A stretch of 64,000 bases of DNA, taken from Harmonia axyridis (taxonomy: Eukaryota; Arthropoda; Insecta; Coleoptera; Coccinellidae). Below, one piece after another: positions 53,322-63,250 of this stretch (the stretch's first letter is position 1; each line of letters begins with the position of its first letter). Location of the stretch: contig NC_059508.1 in the NCBI RefSeq assembly GCF_914767665.1, forward strand, positions 7,626,001 to 7,690,000. The letters run 5' to 3'. Under the pieces are notes generated by a model. That model was given only the letters and a program-made list of their open reading frames with translations, was not told the DNA's origin and did no database searches. Made by a program: the position numbers and the translations under genes.

Positions 53322-54323
53322 TGTAACGTTACAATTGCCCATGAGACTCTAAGGACTAATTTCTAGGGGTGGTTTGGCTTATTTGGCAACAAAACTCCTA
53401 CCCAGGTTTTTACAAATTTAATAAAATCAAAATATACAATGATCGATCCTTTTCACTCCAAACAAATAATAAAATAGAAACTTAACTTAAAACGATTTTA
53501 AATGAGCCACTCTGCCACTAGGATGGAACCTCTTCTGTATATTATCTTCAGCCTTCTGAACACCAATTCTTATCAGGAAGCTATAGTACTCCAGTCCTCA
53601 TTCAACGAAGTTGGTGTGATAATGCCAGGTATTTCGCAGGAATTCTTTCAGATTCAGAGATTAAAGTGGTCTAACATACGTACTATTCCAAATTCTGTAT
53701 CTCAAGGAAGTAGTTCTTGATATTTTTCAATCCCAAGAAAGGTTTTCTTCGTTCTAATCCCACGGGAGGTGCTTTGAGAAAATGAACAAAAATGATATCA
53801 GAATATGTTAACTGAATTTACAACTCCTTCTCGGATTTCTAACCAAGAAATTACAAAGAAATCATTACATTTATTATCAAATAAACCTGAGAAGGAGTTT
53901 TGCTGACATTATTTGACACAAAAAGAATTCTACCAAACCTGAAATACGTTTCGACAAGATGGATGACTCTAAAAAAAACTACTGTTTCAAATTAAATTGA
54001 TTCATTCTGGTGAGATTATTACTTGTTGAATACTAATATTCATGTTAACACTTACCGAGAATCCCGACACAATTCTCGCCGATAAATAAGATTCCGAGTC
54101 TCAAATTAAATTAATAATGACTGAAATCTAAATCTACTACTAAATCTACTTATTCTTGCTGGAGTCTCAATCATCATTGAAAATCTTTCAGAAAATTCTC
54201 TCCAGGAACGCGCATCTGCATTCCGACCGAAAGTACACGATATGAAACGATTAATTGACAAATTCCCGCGTCTTCAAAAATTCCAGTAGCGTAACATGGA
54301 ATGAAGCGTGCAAAATCGTTGCA
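53322..54323 (-). repeat. LTR copy 1 (1,002 bp)
   Basis: Plus-strand edges are TGTAACGTTACA and AAAATCGTTGCA, giving TG...CA in both orientations. Its sequence appears the same as LTR copies 2 and 3 wherever compared. In minus orientation it is the 3' LTR of the left element. A 72-codon plus-strand frame at 53502-53720 recurs in all three LTRs but is not a recognised protein. Confidence 0.92.
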
Positions 54324-55192
54324 CACACCTCTCACCAGGAAAAAGAAAAAAAAAATTTTTTTTTTTCTTTATGTATGAATATCTCAAAAACAAAAATACT
54401 CGATGGCATCAGATCAAGCACAGCACGTCAAAAGAAAACATACTCCGACTTGTCAACTGGAGCAAATGATAAAAGTTATAATCAGTGTAATATATTACAA
54501 GGGAGAATTCCGCAAACGTACCATGTCCTACCCAAAACCTATCGAATGTAACTAATTTGAAATATGAAATGCCAAATATTATGACCAATTGCTGAAGGCA
54601 AGTTGAAAAAAAAAAAAATATATATCGAACAAATAGTCAACCAAATTTAGAAACGACCTGAGCACTAAGGAAAAAGGAAATGAGGGAAAAAGTGAAACAG
54701 ACTTCAGATGCCTAAGGCTTCTCTCTAAAAAACGAAAGAGAGATGAGTGTAAAGGAGCTCAATGAGAACTTCTTTACACCCTAAATATTTAAATTACTCA
54801 GAGTTGAGTGAAAAGGTGAAACAGAAGTCGGTTGCTGAAGGCCTCTCTCTAAAAAACGAAAGAGGGATGAGGATACTTCACACTGATGTGAAATACCATC
54901 ATCCTACCGATTCTGGAAAGTCATGCCCAAACGACCTATCGTCAAAAATCTCAATATTAATTTCAGCCACTGCTACTAGGAAGTAAACAGTGCTGCAGTT
55001 ATATAAATGAAAATTAAAAAAACCGTCTCAACTAAACAAAAGTGAATGAATTTAAAAGGTGCCGTCGCACAACAAGAAAAATCTTCCTGGCACCCGAGAC
55101 GAAGGTGGACCAGAAAGGGGGGCATGGAAGATTTTTAGTTTGAGTCCAAAATTTTCAAAAATGACTCCATCATTCTATGTTTCTTGCATAGA

Positions 55193-55330
55193 ACGATGTC
55201 AAATCCGATAATGAAACTAAATTGAGGTAAATCCAAAATTAGCAAATATAACGTCAAATCCGGTAATGGAACTAAATTGAGGTAAATCCAAAATTAGCAA
55301 ATATAACGTCAAATCCGGTAATGAAAAGGT
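55193..55330. repeat. 55-bp tandem repeat in LTR interior 1
   Basis: The unit GTCAAATCCGGTAATG through AAAATTAGCAAATATAAC occurs about 2.4 times in succession. The same tract lies at 58358-58495 in interior 2. Confidence 0.85.
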
Positions 55331-55856
55331 AAGGTAAAATCGATATTTATCGACCACGAAAAAATGCGATAACATTCGACAAAGTAGGTAAAAGATAATT
55401 AACGCCGTCTGTGAAAAATCAGCCATAAATGGCTCAAAATAGTCAAATAATGTGTACAAAGATGTTCTGAACTGACGTGTATATGAATCAACTGAGCTCA
55501 AGGATTCACTTCCCTACCTCCCTCTCCATTGAAGTGATATAACTGAAAGTTCACAGCAACGTTAAGTTGGGCGCCAGCAAGTATATAACTTGCAACGATA
55601 ACGATAAGATAAATGAAAATTGAAGGAAAAATAGGGAAACGGGAAATTGCAACAGTACACAGAAAATAAGAAAAAACTGAATCTGTTCAGACCCAAAATA
55701 ATAAATTTTTCCAAAGTATACTCTCAGTTACGCCAAAATTATTTTGTTCTGCATATCTAAAAGACACTTCAGTCAGATTAACAACAACTTTAAAGGTAAA
55801 TATAAGTAGTATCCATACTACAACGATAAGATAAATAGTAGCCACCACTAACTAAT

Positions 55857-56045
55857 AGTAGTGCTACAACGATAAGCGATAATAGTAGCCTCGCTACAAA
55901 GATACGATAATAGTAGCCACGCTACAAAGATACGATAATAGTAGCTATGCTACAAAGATACGATAATAGTAGCCATGCTACAAAGATACGATAATAGTAG
56001 CCATGCTACAAAGATACGATAATAGTAGCTATGCTACAAAGATAA
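55857..56045. repeat. 28-bp minisatellite in LTR interior 1
   Basis: Six or seven units of the type GCTACAAAGATACGATAATA plus GTAGCCAT, with variants CTAT, CCAC and CCTC at the end of the unit. GCTAC and GTAGC in each unit can pair, so an RNA copy could form a chain of small hairpins. The array is unchanged between the two interiors, with the same order of variants. Confidence 0.85.
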
Positions 56046-56133
56046 ACGATAATAATTGTCAAAAATAAAGAAAAACATATAATCTGTGTATCTGGAGCAA
56101 ATTTAGGAAGTAAAGGTTAAAGGCAAAAAGGAA

Positions 56134-56259
56134 TTATTCATCATCGTCATCAGTTTTGTCAAAATCGGTAGAAACATAACCACGGGTCAGATCTAGTTTT
56201 ATGTATTTGACATGGGAATTGCCAAGGTCAGTCCCGTTCAAGAAATCTGGATTATTCAT
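56134..56259 (-). CDS. 41-codon frame near the 5' side of the LTR interior (possible gag start relic)
   Basis: Starts MNNPDFLNGTDLGN and ends in an acidic tail (DFDKTDDDDE-stop). It lies about 230 nt after the upstream LTR edge in element orientation, beyond the primer-binding-like site, where gag would be expected to start. No known gag motif can be claimed. It is exactly preserved in interior 2 at 59299-59424, but so is most of the surrounding DNA. It may be a truncated gag start, a short coding exon or chance. Confidence 0.3.
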   Translation of the reverse strand: MNNPDFLNGTDLGNSHVKYIKLDLTRGYVSTDFDKTDDDDE

Positions 56260-56463
56260 TTTATCAGACAAAATAAACAAGAAAAACAATTATATGTAAA
56301 TATACAGCTACGAAAAAATATATCACGACACGTGTGGTCAATCTGATACCAACGAAAAATATCAAAGACGAGACAAAAGAAAGAGAAAAAGTTAAACAAA
56401 GATAAATTTTCACTTTAGAACTGAAAAGGTCGAAATGATAGGAGTAGTTGCCAAAATTTTCGG

Positions 56464-56482
56464 GCCCCACGTTGTTGCGCCA
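56464..56482 (-). other. primer-binding-site-like sequence (element 1)
   Basis: In minus orientation, TGGCGCAACAACGTGGGGC begins after five bases (CATTT) from the LTR end. TGG followed by GCGC and a GTGGGG stretch is the pattern of tRNA-3'-end complementary primer sites, most like tRNA-Lys-type sites. The exact tRNA would need comparison with the host tRNAs. The same site lies at 59629-59647. Confidence 0.7.
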
Positions 56483-56487
56483 AAATG

Positions 56488-57489
56488 TGTAACGTTACAA
56501 TTGCCCATGAGACTCTAAGGACTAATTTCTAGGGGTGGTTTGGCTTATTTGGCAACAAAACTCCTACCCAGGTTTTTACAAATTTAATAAAATCAAAATA
56601 TACAATGATCGATCCTTTTCACTCCAAACAAATAATAAAATAGAAACTTAACTTAAAACGATTTTAAATGAGCCACTCTGCCACTAGGATGGAACCTCTT
56701 CTGTATATTATCTTCAGCCTTCTGAACACCAATTCTTATCAGGAAGCTATAGTACTCCAGTCCTCATTCAACGAAGTTGGTGTGATAATGCCAGGTATTT
56801 CGCAGGAATTCTTTCAGATTCAGAGATTAAAGTGGTCTAACATACGTACTATTCCAAATTCTGTATCTCAAGGAAGTAGTTCTTGATATTTTTCAATCCC
56901 AAGAAAGGTTTTCTTCGTTCTAATCCCACGGGAGGTGCTTTGAGAAAATGAACAAAAATGATATCAGAATATGTTAACTGAATTTACAACTCCTTCTCGG
57001 ATTTCTAACCAAGAAATTACAAAGAAATCATTACATTTATTATCAAATAAACCTGAGAAGGAGTTTTGCTGACATTATTTGACACAAAAAGAATTCTACC
57101 AAACCTGAAATACGTTTCGACAAGATGGATGACTCTAAAAAAAACTACTGTTTCAAATTAAATTGATTCATTCTGGTGAGATTATTACTTGTTGAATACT
57201 AATATTCATGTTAACACTTACCGAGAATCCCGACACAATTCTCGCCGATAAATAAGATTCCGAGTCTCAAATTAAATTAATAATGACTGAAATCTAAATC
57301 TACTACTAAATCTACTTATTCTTGCTGGAGTCTCAATCATCATTGAAAATCTTTCAGAAAATTCTCTCCAGGAACGCGCATCTGCATTCCGACCGAAAGT
57401 ACACGATATGAAACGATTAATTGACAAATTCCCGCGTCTTCAAAAATTCCAGTAGCGTAACATGGAATGAAGCGTGCAAAATCGTTGCA
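56488..57489 (-). repeat. LTR copy 2, shared by both interiors (1,002 bp)
   Basis: Same edges and length as the other LTRs. It serves as the 5' LTR of the left unit and the 3' LTR of the right unit. No AAGT or other duplication surrounds it, so the two units were not separate insertions side by side. Confidence 0.92.
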
Positions 57490-59652
57490 CACACCTCTCA
57501 CCAGGAAAAAGAAAAAAAAAATTTTTTTTTTCTTTATGTATGAATATCTCAAAAACAAAAATACTCGATGGCATCAGATCAAGCACAGCACGTCAAAAGA
57601 AAACATACTCCGACTTGTCAACTGGAGCAAATGATAAAAGTTATTATCAGTGTAATATATTACAAGGGAGAATTCCGCAAACGTACCATGTCCTACCCAA
57701 AACCTATCGAATGTAACTAATTTGAAATATGAAATGCCAAATATTATGACCAATTGCTGAAGGCAAGTTGAAAAAAAAAAAAATATATATCGAACAAATA
57801 GTCAACCAAATTTAGAAACGACCTGAGCACTAAGGAAAAAGGAAATGAGGGAAAAAGTGAAACAGACTTCAGATGCCTAAGGCTTCTCTCTAAAAAACGA
57901 AAGAGAGATGAGTGTAAAGGAGCTCAATGAGAACTTCTTTACACCCTAAATATTTAAATTACTCAGAGTTGAGTGAAAAGGTGAAACAGAAGTCGGTTGC
58001 TGAAGGCCTCTCTCTAAAAAACGAAAGAGGGATGAGGATACTTCACACTGATGTGAAATACCATCATCCTACCGATTCTGGAAAGTCATGCCCAAACGAC
58101 CTATCGTCAAAAATCTCAATATTAATTTCAGCCACTGCTACTAGGAAGTAAACAGTGCTGCAGTTATATAAATGAAAATTAAAAAAACCGTCTCAACTAA
58201 ACAAAAGTGAATGAATTTAAAAGGTGCCGTCGCACAACAAGAAAAATCTTCCTGGCACCCGAGACGAAGGTGGACCAGAAAGGGGGGCATGGAAGATTTT
58301 TAGTTTGAGTCCAAAATTTTCAAAAATGACTCCATCATTCTATGTTTCTTGCATAGAACGATGTCAAATCCGATAATGAAACTAAATTGAGGTAAATCCA
58401 AAATTAGCAAATATAACGTCAAATCCGGTAATGAAACTAAATTGAGGTAAATCCAAAATTAGCAAATATAACGTCAAATCCGGTAATGAAAAGGTAAGGT
58501 AAAATCGATATTTATCGACCACGAAAAAATGCGATAACATTCGACAAAGTAGGTAAAAGATAATTAACGCCGTCTGTGAAAAATCAGCCATAAATGGCTC
58601 AAAATAGTCAAATAATGTGTACAAAGATGTTCTGAACTGACGTGTATATGAATCAACTGAGCTCAAGGATTCACTTCCCTACCTCCCTCTCCATTGAAGT
58701 GATATAACTGAAAGTTCACAGCAACGTTAAGTTGGGCGCCAGCAAGTATATAACTTGCAACGATAACGATAAGATAAATGAAAATTGAAGGAAAAATAGG
58801 GAAACGGGAAATTGCAACAGTACACAGAAAATAAGAAAAAACTGAATCTGTTCAGACCCAAAATAATAAATTTTTCCAAAGTATACTCTCAGTTACGCCA
58901 AAATTATTTTGTTCTGCATATCTAAAAGACACTTCAGTCAGATTAACAACAACTTTAAAGGTAAATATAAGTAGTATCCATACTACAACGATAAGATAAA
59001 TAGTAGCCACCACTAACTAATAGTAGTGCTACAACGATAAGCGATAATAGTAGCCTCGCTACAAAGATACGATAATAGTAGCCACGCTACAAAGATACGA
59101 TAATAGTAGCTATGCTACAAAGATACGATAATAGTAGCCATGCTACAAAGATACGATAATAGTAGCCATGCTACAAAGATACGATAATAGTAGCTATGCT
59201 ACAAAGATAAACGATAATAATTGTCAAAAATAAAGAAAAACATATAATCTGTGTATCTGGAGCAAATTTAGGAAGTAAAGGTTAAAGGCAAAAAGGAATT
59301 ATTCATCATCGTCATCAGTTTTGTCAAAATCGGTAGAAACATAACCACGGGTCAGATCTAGTTTTATGTATTTGACATGGGAATTGCCAAGGTCAGTCCC
59401 GTTCAAGAAATCTGGATTATTCATTTTATCAGACAAAATAAACAAGAAAAACAATTATATGTAAATATACAGCTACGAAAAAATATATCACGACACGTGT
59501 GGTCAATCTGATACCAACGAAAAATATCAAAGACGAGACAAAAGAAAGAGAAAAAGTTAAACAAAGATAAATTTTCACTTTAGAACTGAAAAGGTCGAAA
59601 TGATAGGAGTAGTTGCCAAAATTTTCGGGCCCCACGTTGTTGCGCCAAAATG
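57490..59652 (-). other. LTR element interior, copy 2 (2,163 bp, no pol)
   Basis: Same content as interior 1, including the tandem repeat (58358-58495), minisatellite (about 59023-59210) and short frames at 58382-58666 and 59429-59635. It is one base shorter in the A/T tract at about 57512-57531. No retroelement enzyme is present. Confidence 0.85.
59299..59424 (-). CDS. 41-codon frame, second copy (possible gag start relic)
   Basis: Identical to the frame at 56134-56259 by inspection. Its conservation is not informative, because the two interiors are nearly identical throughout. Confidence 0.3.
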   Translation of the reverse strand: MNNPDFLNGTDLGNSHVKYIKLDLTRGYVSTDFDKTDDDDE

Positions 59653-60654
59653 TGTAACGTTACAATTGCCCATGAGACTCTAAGGACTAATTTCTAGGGG
59701 TGGTTTGGCTTATTTGGCAACAAAACTCCTACCCAGGTTTTTACAAATTTAATAAAATCAAAATATACAATGATCGATCCTTTTCACTCCAAACAAATAA
59801 TAAAATAGAAACTTAACTTAAAACGATTTTAAATGAGCCACTCTGCCACTAGGATGGAACCTCTTCTGTATATTATCTTCAGCCTTCTGAACACCAATTC
59901 TTATCAGGAAGCTATAGTACTCCAGTCCTCATTCAACGAAGTTGGTGTGATAATGCCAGGTATTTCGCAGGAATTCTTTCAGATTCAGAGATTAAAGTGG
60001 TCTAACATACGTACTATTCCAAATTCTGTATCTCAAGGAAGTAGTTCTTGATATTTTTCAATCCCAAGAAAGGTTTTCTTCGTTCTAATCCCACGGGAGG
60101 TGCTTTGAGAAAATGAACAAAAATGATATCAGAATATGTTAACTGAATTTACAACTCCTTCTCGGATTTCTAACCAAGAAATTACAAAGAAATCATTACA
60201 TTTATTATCAAATAAACCTGAGAAGGAGTTTTGCTGACATTATTTGACACAAAAAGAATTCTACCAAACCTGAAATACGTTTCGACAAGATGGATGACTC
60301 TAAAAAAAACTACTGTTTCAAATTAAATTGATTCATTCTGGTGAGATTATTACTTGTTGAATACTAATATTCATGTTAACACTTACCGAGAATCCCGACA
60401 CAATTCTCGCCGATAAATAAGATTCCGAGTCTCAAATTAAATTAATAATGACTGAAATCTAAATCTACTACTAAATCTACTTATTCTTGCTGGAGTCTCA
60501 ATCATCATTGAAAATCTTTCAGAAAATTCTCTCCAGGAACGCGCATCTGCATTCCGACCGAAAGTACACGATATGAAACGATTAATTGACAAATTCCCGC
60601 GTCTTCAAAAATTCCAGTAGCGTAACATGGAATGAAGCGTGCAAAATCGTTGCA
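59653..60654 (-). repeat. LTR copy 3 (1,002 bp)
   Basis: Edges TGTAACGTTACA (59653) and CGTTGCA (60654), followed by the target duplication AAGT at 60655-60658. In minus orientation it is the 5' LTR of the array. Confidence 0.92.
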
Positions 60655-60658
60655 AAGT

Positions 60659-61118
60659 ATGCATTTTATCCCAGCATTTTGTAACAACTTTTGTGACAAA
60701 AACCGCCTCTAACGTTTTCTGCAAAATTCCAGTCCAACTTTTCGTACCGCCAACCGTTTTTATCAAGTCGTGTTGAATCTTCTGACATCTGGACGCAATA
60801 TCAAGGGACCAAGAGAGGATAGGGGTGGAAAGTTTCGTGGCATGTGATGTAGCTGAAAAATTAGTTTTTCACGAATGTGAAGGTTTTCGAAGTTTACTCG
60901 ACGAAACACAGAACGGGAGTTTATTGCTCTTACCGTAGACGCAGGTTTGGATATTGAACTTATTCTTGAATTCATTCTTGGAATTGAGACAATTAAGAAT
61001 ATTTCCTAGGTAATAACTTTCCGGGAATCGACGATTTATGACGTCTTCTCGTCTTCCTCAGTTCTTTTGAACCTAGTTAGAATTATAGGAAAGTGACAGA
61101 AGGTGATTTTGGAATATA
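60659..61118. other. unassigned flank right of the LTR array
   Basis: No recognised gene. A 70-codon minus-strand frame (60763-60975) has no known motif. Ends at the Tc1-like terminus at 61119. Confidence 0.45.
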
Positions 61119-61700
61119 CACTAACTGACAAAGAAACTGCAACACTCAGGTAGAGCCTTTCGAATTTTAAATTATTTTTGGTGAAACATAGACAGTAGCA
61201 AGGAGTAAATGATTTTCAATTTTTCTTAATAAGTTTGTTAATAACGTGTTTGTCTACCGTGATTATCTATACACTCCCCAACCCATCTCGGCATTGATGC
61301 AATAAGATGGTCTATTTCTTCCTGAGGGATACTATCCCAAGCTACATGTACTTCATGTCTCAGAGCCGCCAAAGTCCGTGATGCTGGGGTAAATTTGCAA
61401 GCATTCTACCTATGATGTCTCAAACATGTCCTATGGGCGAAAGATCGGGGGATCTGCACAGCCATGGCAAAAGATTCACATGGGCCGTTTCGAAAAAGTT
61501 CAAACGAACTCTGAGAACATGGGATCGGGCATTATCTCGAAATGACAACCCCGCCTCCCGTAGACCAATAATTCTACCTCTTTCAAATTCAAAAATCTGG
61601 CGATAAATTCCGAACACGTGCTCTAGGCATTTAAGCAATAACTGAACATCGACTTTGGATGTCCTCGAACAGCTGGTATGTTGTAAAATTTAAAAACTTG
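61119..61700 (-). mobile_element. Tc1-like element, internally deleted, one end visible
   Basis: CACTAACTGACAAAGAAACT after TA at 61117-61118 is the visible terminus; GCAACACT follows. The transposase C-terminus reads toward it on the minus strand. The opposite terminal repeat was not found in the next few hundred bases, so that end is lost or decayed. The family differs from those at 16911 and 36175. Confidence 0.75.
61420..61638 (-). pseudogene. Tc1 transposase fusion: HTH start joined to catalytic C-terminus
   Basis: A 72-codon frame begins with the N-terminal helix-turn-helix start (IYRQIFEFERGRIIGLREAG, then LSFRD) and continues at once with DNARSHVLRVRLNFFETAHV and CRSPDLSPIGHV, the second-Asp and Glu blocks. 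In intact relatives about 170 residues lie between these. The join falls on a D shared by both sides (FRD and QQD), suggesting a short-homology deletion. The catalytic Glu of PIEHVW is Gly here. After a stop the decayed C-terminus continues toward 61200. Confidence 0.85.
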
Positions 61701-61739
61701 CAAAAAACGACTACAATCTTTAAGTGACAAAAATTGTTC

Positions 61740-62150
61740 ACATGAAAATACCTTCACGATTTTTTCTCCAAATTCAGTCAATCACTCCTTGCTATACCAT
61801 ATATGTTTTACCAAAAAGAATTCTCAATTTCGCTGAACTATCAACTGGAGCTTTTAACACGAGAACAACTCAACTGGAATATCCCAAGCATAGATTGACT
61901 TTGATGGAGACAATTGCAGAGTACTGTTGTATAAAATATTTTAATGAACTTCCAGCTTGTATAGGAACAGAATCCAACCTCAGGTGTTACAAGAAACAGA
62001 TTTTCAAGTTATTGTTAAAGATTGAACCATATTCGGTTAGGGAAATTTTTGGAATATCAAGTGTAGTTTTGCATCTCCTTGATTGTTGTGTTTTTTTTCT
62101 TTCTTTAAAATTTGACACTGTTACTTTTCTTGGTACTACGTTGATATAAT
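61740..62150 (+). pseudogene. LINE C-terminal fragment
   Basis: The 141-codon frame 61724-62149 has, from residue 40 on, NFAELSTGAFNTRTTQ, YPKHRLTLMET, IKYFNELPACIG and LLLKIEPYSVREIF. These parallel the C-terminus of Jockey/CR1-type polymerases (TR-block, P+hRLTL, KlFNkLP, YSVeEF). The frame is open to a stop at 62149, but the first 40 codons and the tail are probably non-native. The phrase TTTATACTCAACACTTCAAAATGGGATT at 62163 also occurs in near-identical form at 25591. Confidence 0.7.
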
Positions 62151-62450
62151 GTATTTTCAATTTTATACTCAACACTTCAAAATGGGATTTTATGAGATTA
62201 TGATATCATGTATGCCAATATTCGAGGCTAATCAACGATCAATTCTGGTTCATTTTTGCGAAATAGTTGATACTATTCCCAATTAATCGTTAAAATCAAT
62301 GAAATTCTATAATTCAAAGGAATTAATTATATTGCAGATGTTGCTTCAAAACTTTTTTTTAATGGATCAGTAGGTATAAGTTAACTAAATGAAGTTTCTA
62401 ATCTTTTTTTTGTTGTTGGGTAATTTCCACATAGGCACGTCGATAAGTTA
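62151..62450. other. AT-rich flank
   Basis: Nothing recognised apart from the 40-bp phrase at 62163-62205 shared with 25591-25635. Confidence 0.45.
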
Positions 62451-62921
62451 AATCTTATGGGTCATATGAAACTTGTCGCAGAAACGATTTTAATTAAGCT
62501 AATTCCTCGAGCTTCTACGAGGAATTTCGAATTTCCGCGCTCTCCATAGAGTTTGCCGATTAACTATTTCCATTTAATATCACGCTAGCCCCCGGTAGGG
62601 TCATAAGGTGTTGCGCTGTTGTTGGTTGGCCGTTGAATATTTCACACTGGAACGAGGCGCAAAAATTCGCCCCATCCTCGTGAAATATTGCCGGAGATTT
62701 CCCAGTTGTCAACTTTCAGCTTCTTATTTCAATTTGTGCGGAAGCTGGGGTGAAGAATACGCGTTGGAATATAGTGCCGCAACGGCCGAGGGCGTATTCA
62801 ATCCAATTATATGGAAGAAATACGTCTACCTCTGATCGAGTTTTCGTGTAGGGGTATCTTGTGTTCATCCATAGTGGGTTGCGCATCAATTCTTCATACC
62901 ACAACTTGAATCTCCAAACGT
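62451..62921. other. GC-richer unassigned segment
   Basis: The composition shifts to markedly higher G+C between about 62470 and 62840. A 9-bp hairpin AATTCCTCG/CGAGGAATT lies at 62502-62527. Frames of 75 codons (plus, 62608-62835) and 91 codons (minus, 62716-62991) overlap and neither is recognised. It could be part of an element, an exon or a conserved non-coding block. Confidence 0.35.
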
Positions 62922-63250
62922 TCGATTCAGATGGAGCAAATATCGATAGTGTCAAAAGAATTATTGTGGGATCTCTGATGGAGATTGACATTATAAGAAG
63001 CTTAAGATCCGCATAAGCCTGTCTTCCTCGCTTCTACAAGTTTATTCTTCGAAGCATTTTTGCGTTGGCATTCCGTCACCAAGTAACCTTCGATACAGAT
63101 GGTGCAAATATCGATAGTGCAGAAAAATTATTGTAGGAACTCTGATGGAGATTGTTATTATAAGAAGATTAAGATCCGCATAAGCCTGTCTTCCCCGCTT
63201 CTAAAAGTCTATTTTTCAAAGCATTTTTACGTTGGCTTTCCGTCAGCAGC
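62922..63250. repeat. 168-bp tandem duplication containing a LINE scrap
   Basis: The unit starting TTCGATTCAGATGGAGCAAA at 62922 recurs at 63090 (TTCGATACAGATGGTGCAAA), with landmarks GATCCGCATAAGCCTGTCTTCC in both. The end of each unit (CGCTTCTACAAGTTTATTC, then TTTTGCGTTGGCATTCCGTCACCA) resembles the antisense LINE C-terminus near 5490-5570, so an I-type LINE 3' fragment was included in the duplication. Identity is about 85%. Confidence 0.8.

Larger units (their letters stand above)
54324..56487 (-). other. LTR element interior, copy 1 (2,164 bp, no pol)
   Basis: Contains an A10-T11 tract (54347-54367), a 124-bp spaced direct repeat (54687 and 54811, landmark TCTCTAAAAAACGAAAGAG), a 55-bp tandem repeat (55193-55330) and a 28-bp minisatellite. 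The longest minus-strand frame is 94 codons (55501-55217) with no retroviral motif. Differences from interior 2 that I saw: one T in the A/T tract, A versus T near 54479/57644, and G versus A near 55266/58431. Confidence 0.85.
53322..60654 (-). mobile_element. tandem LTR retroelement: LTR-interior-LTR-interior-LTR
   Basis: Three 1,002-bp LTRs (53322, 56488, 59653) alternate with two interiors of 2,164 and 2,163 bp. The whole array, and not the single units, is flanked by AAGT. Orientation is minus: a primer-binding-like TGGCGCAACAACGTGGGGC starts 5 nt inside the LTR end at 56488 (and at 59653), and a purine-rich GGTGAGAGGTGTG precedes the other LTR edge. Copies differ at only a handful of sites. 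No gag, protease, RT or integrase was found, so this is a non-autonomous LARD-like element. The array can arise by unequal LTR recombination. Confidence 0.92.

Noticed and set aside
53502..53720. 72-codon frame conserved in three copies
   Set aside because: It lies within the LTR and is conserved because the LTRs are nearly identical throughout; no protein similarity.
55857..56045. Possible CRISPR-like array
   Set aside because: The 28-bp units are contiguous with no unique spacers, so this is a minisatellite inside an LTR element of a eukaryotic genome.
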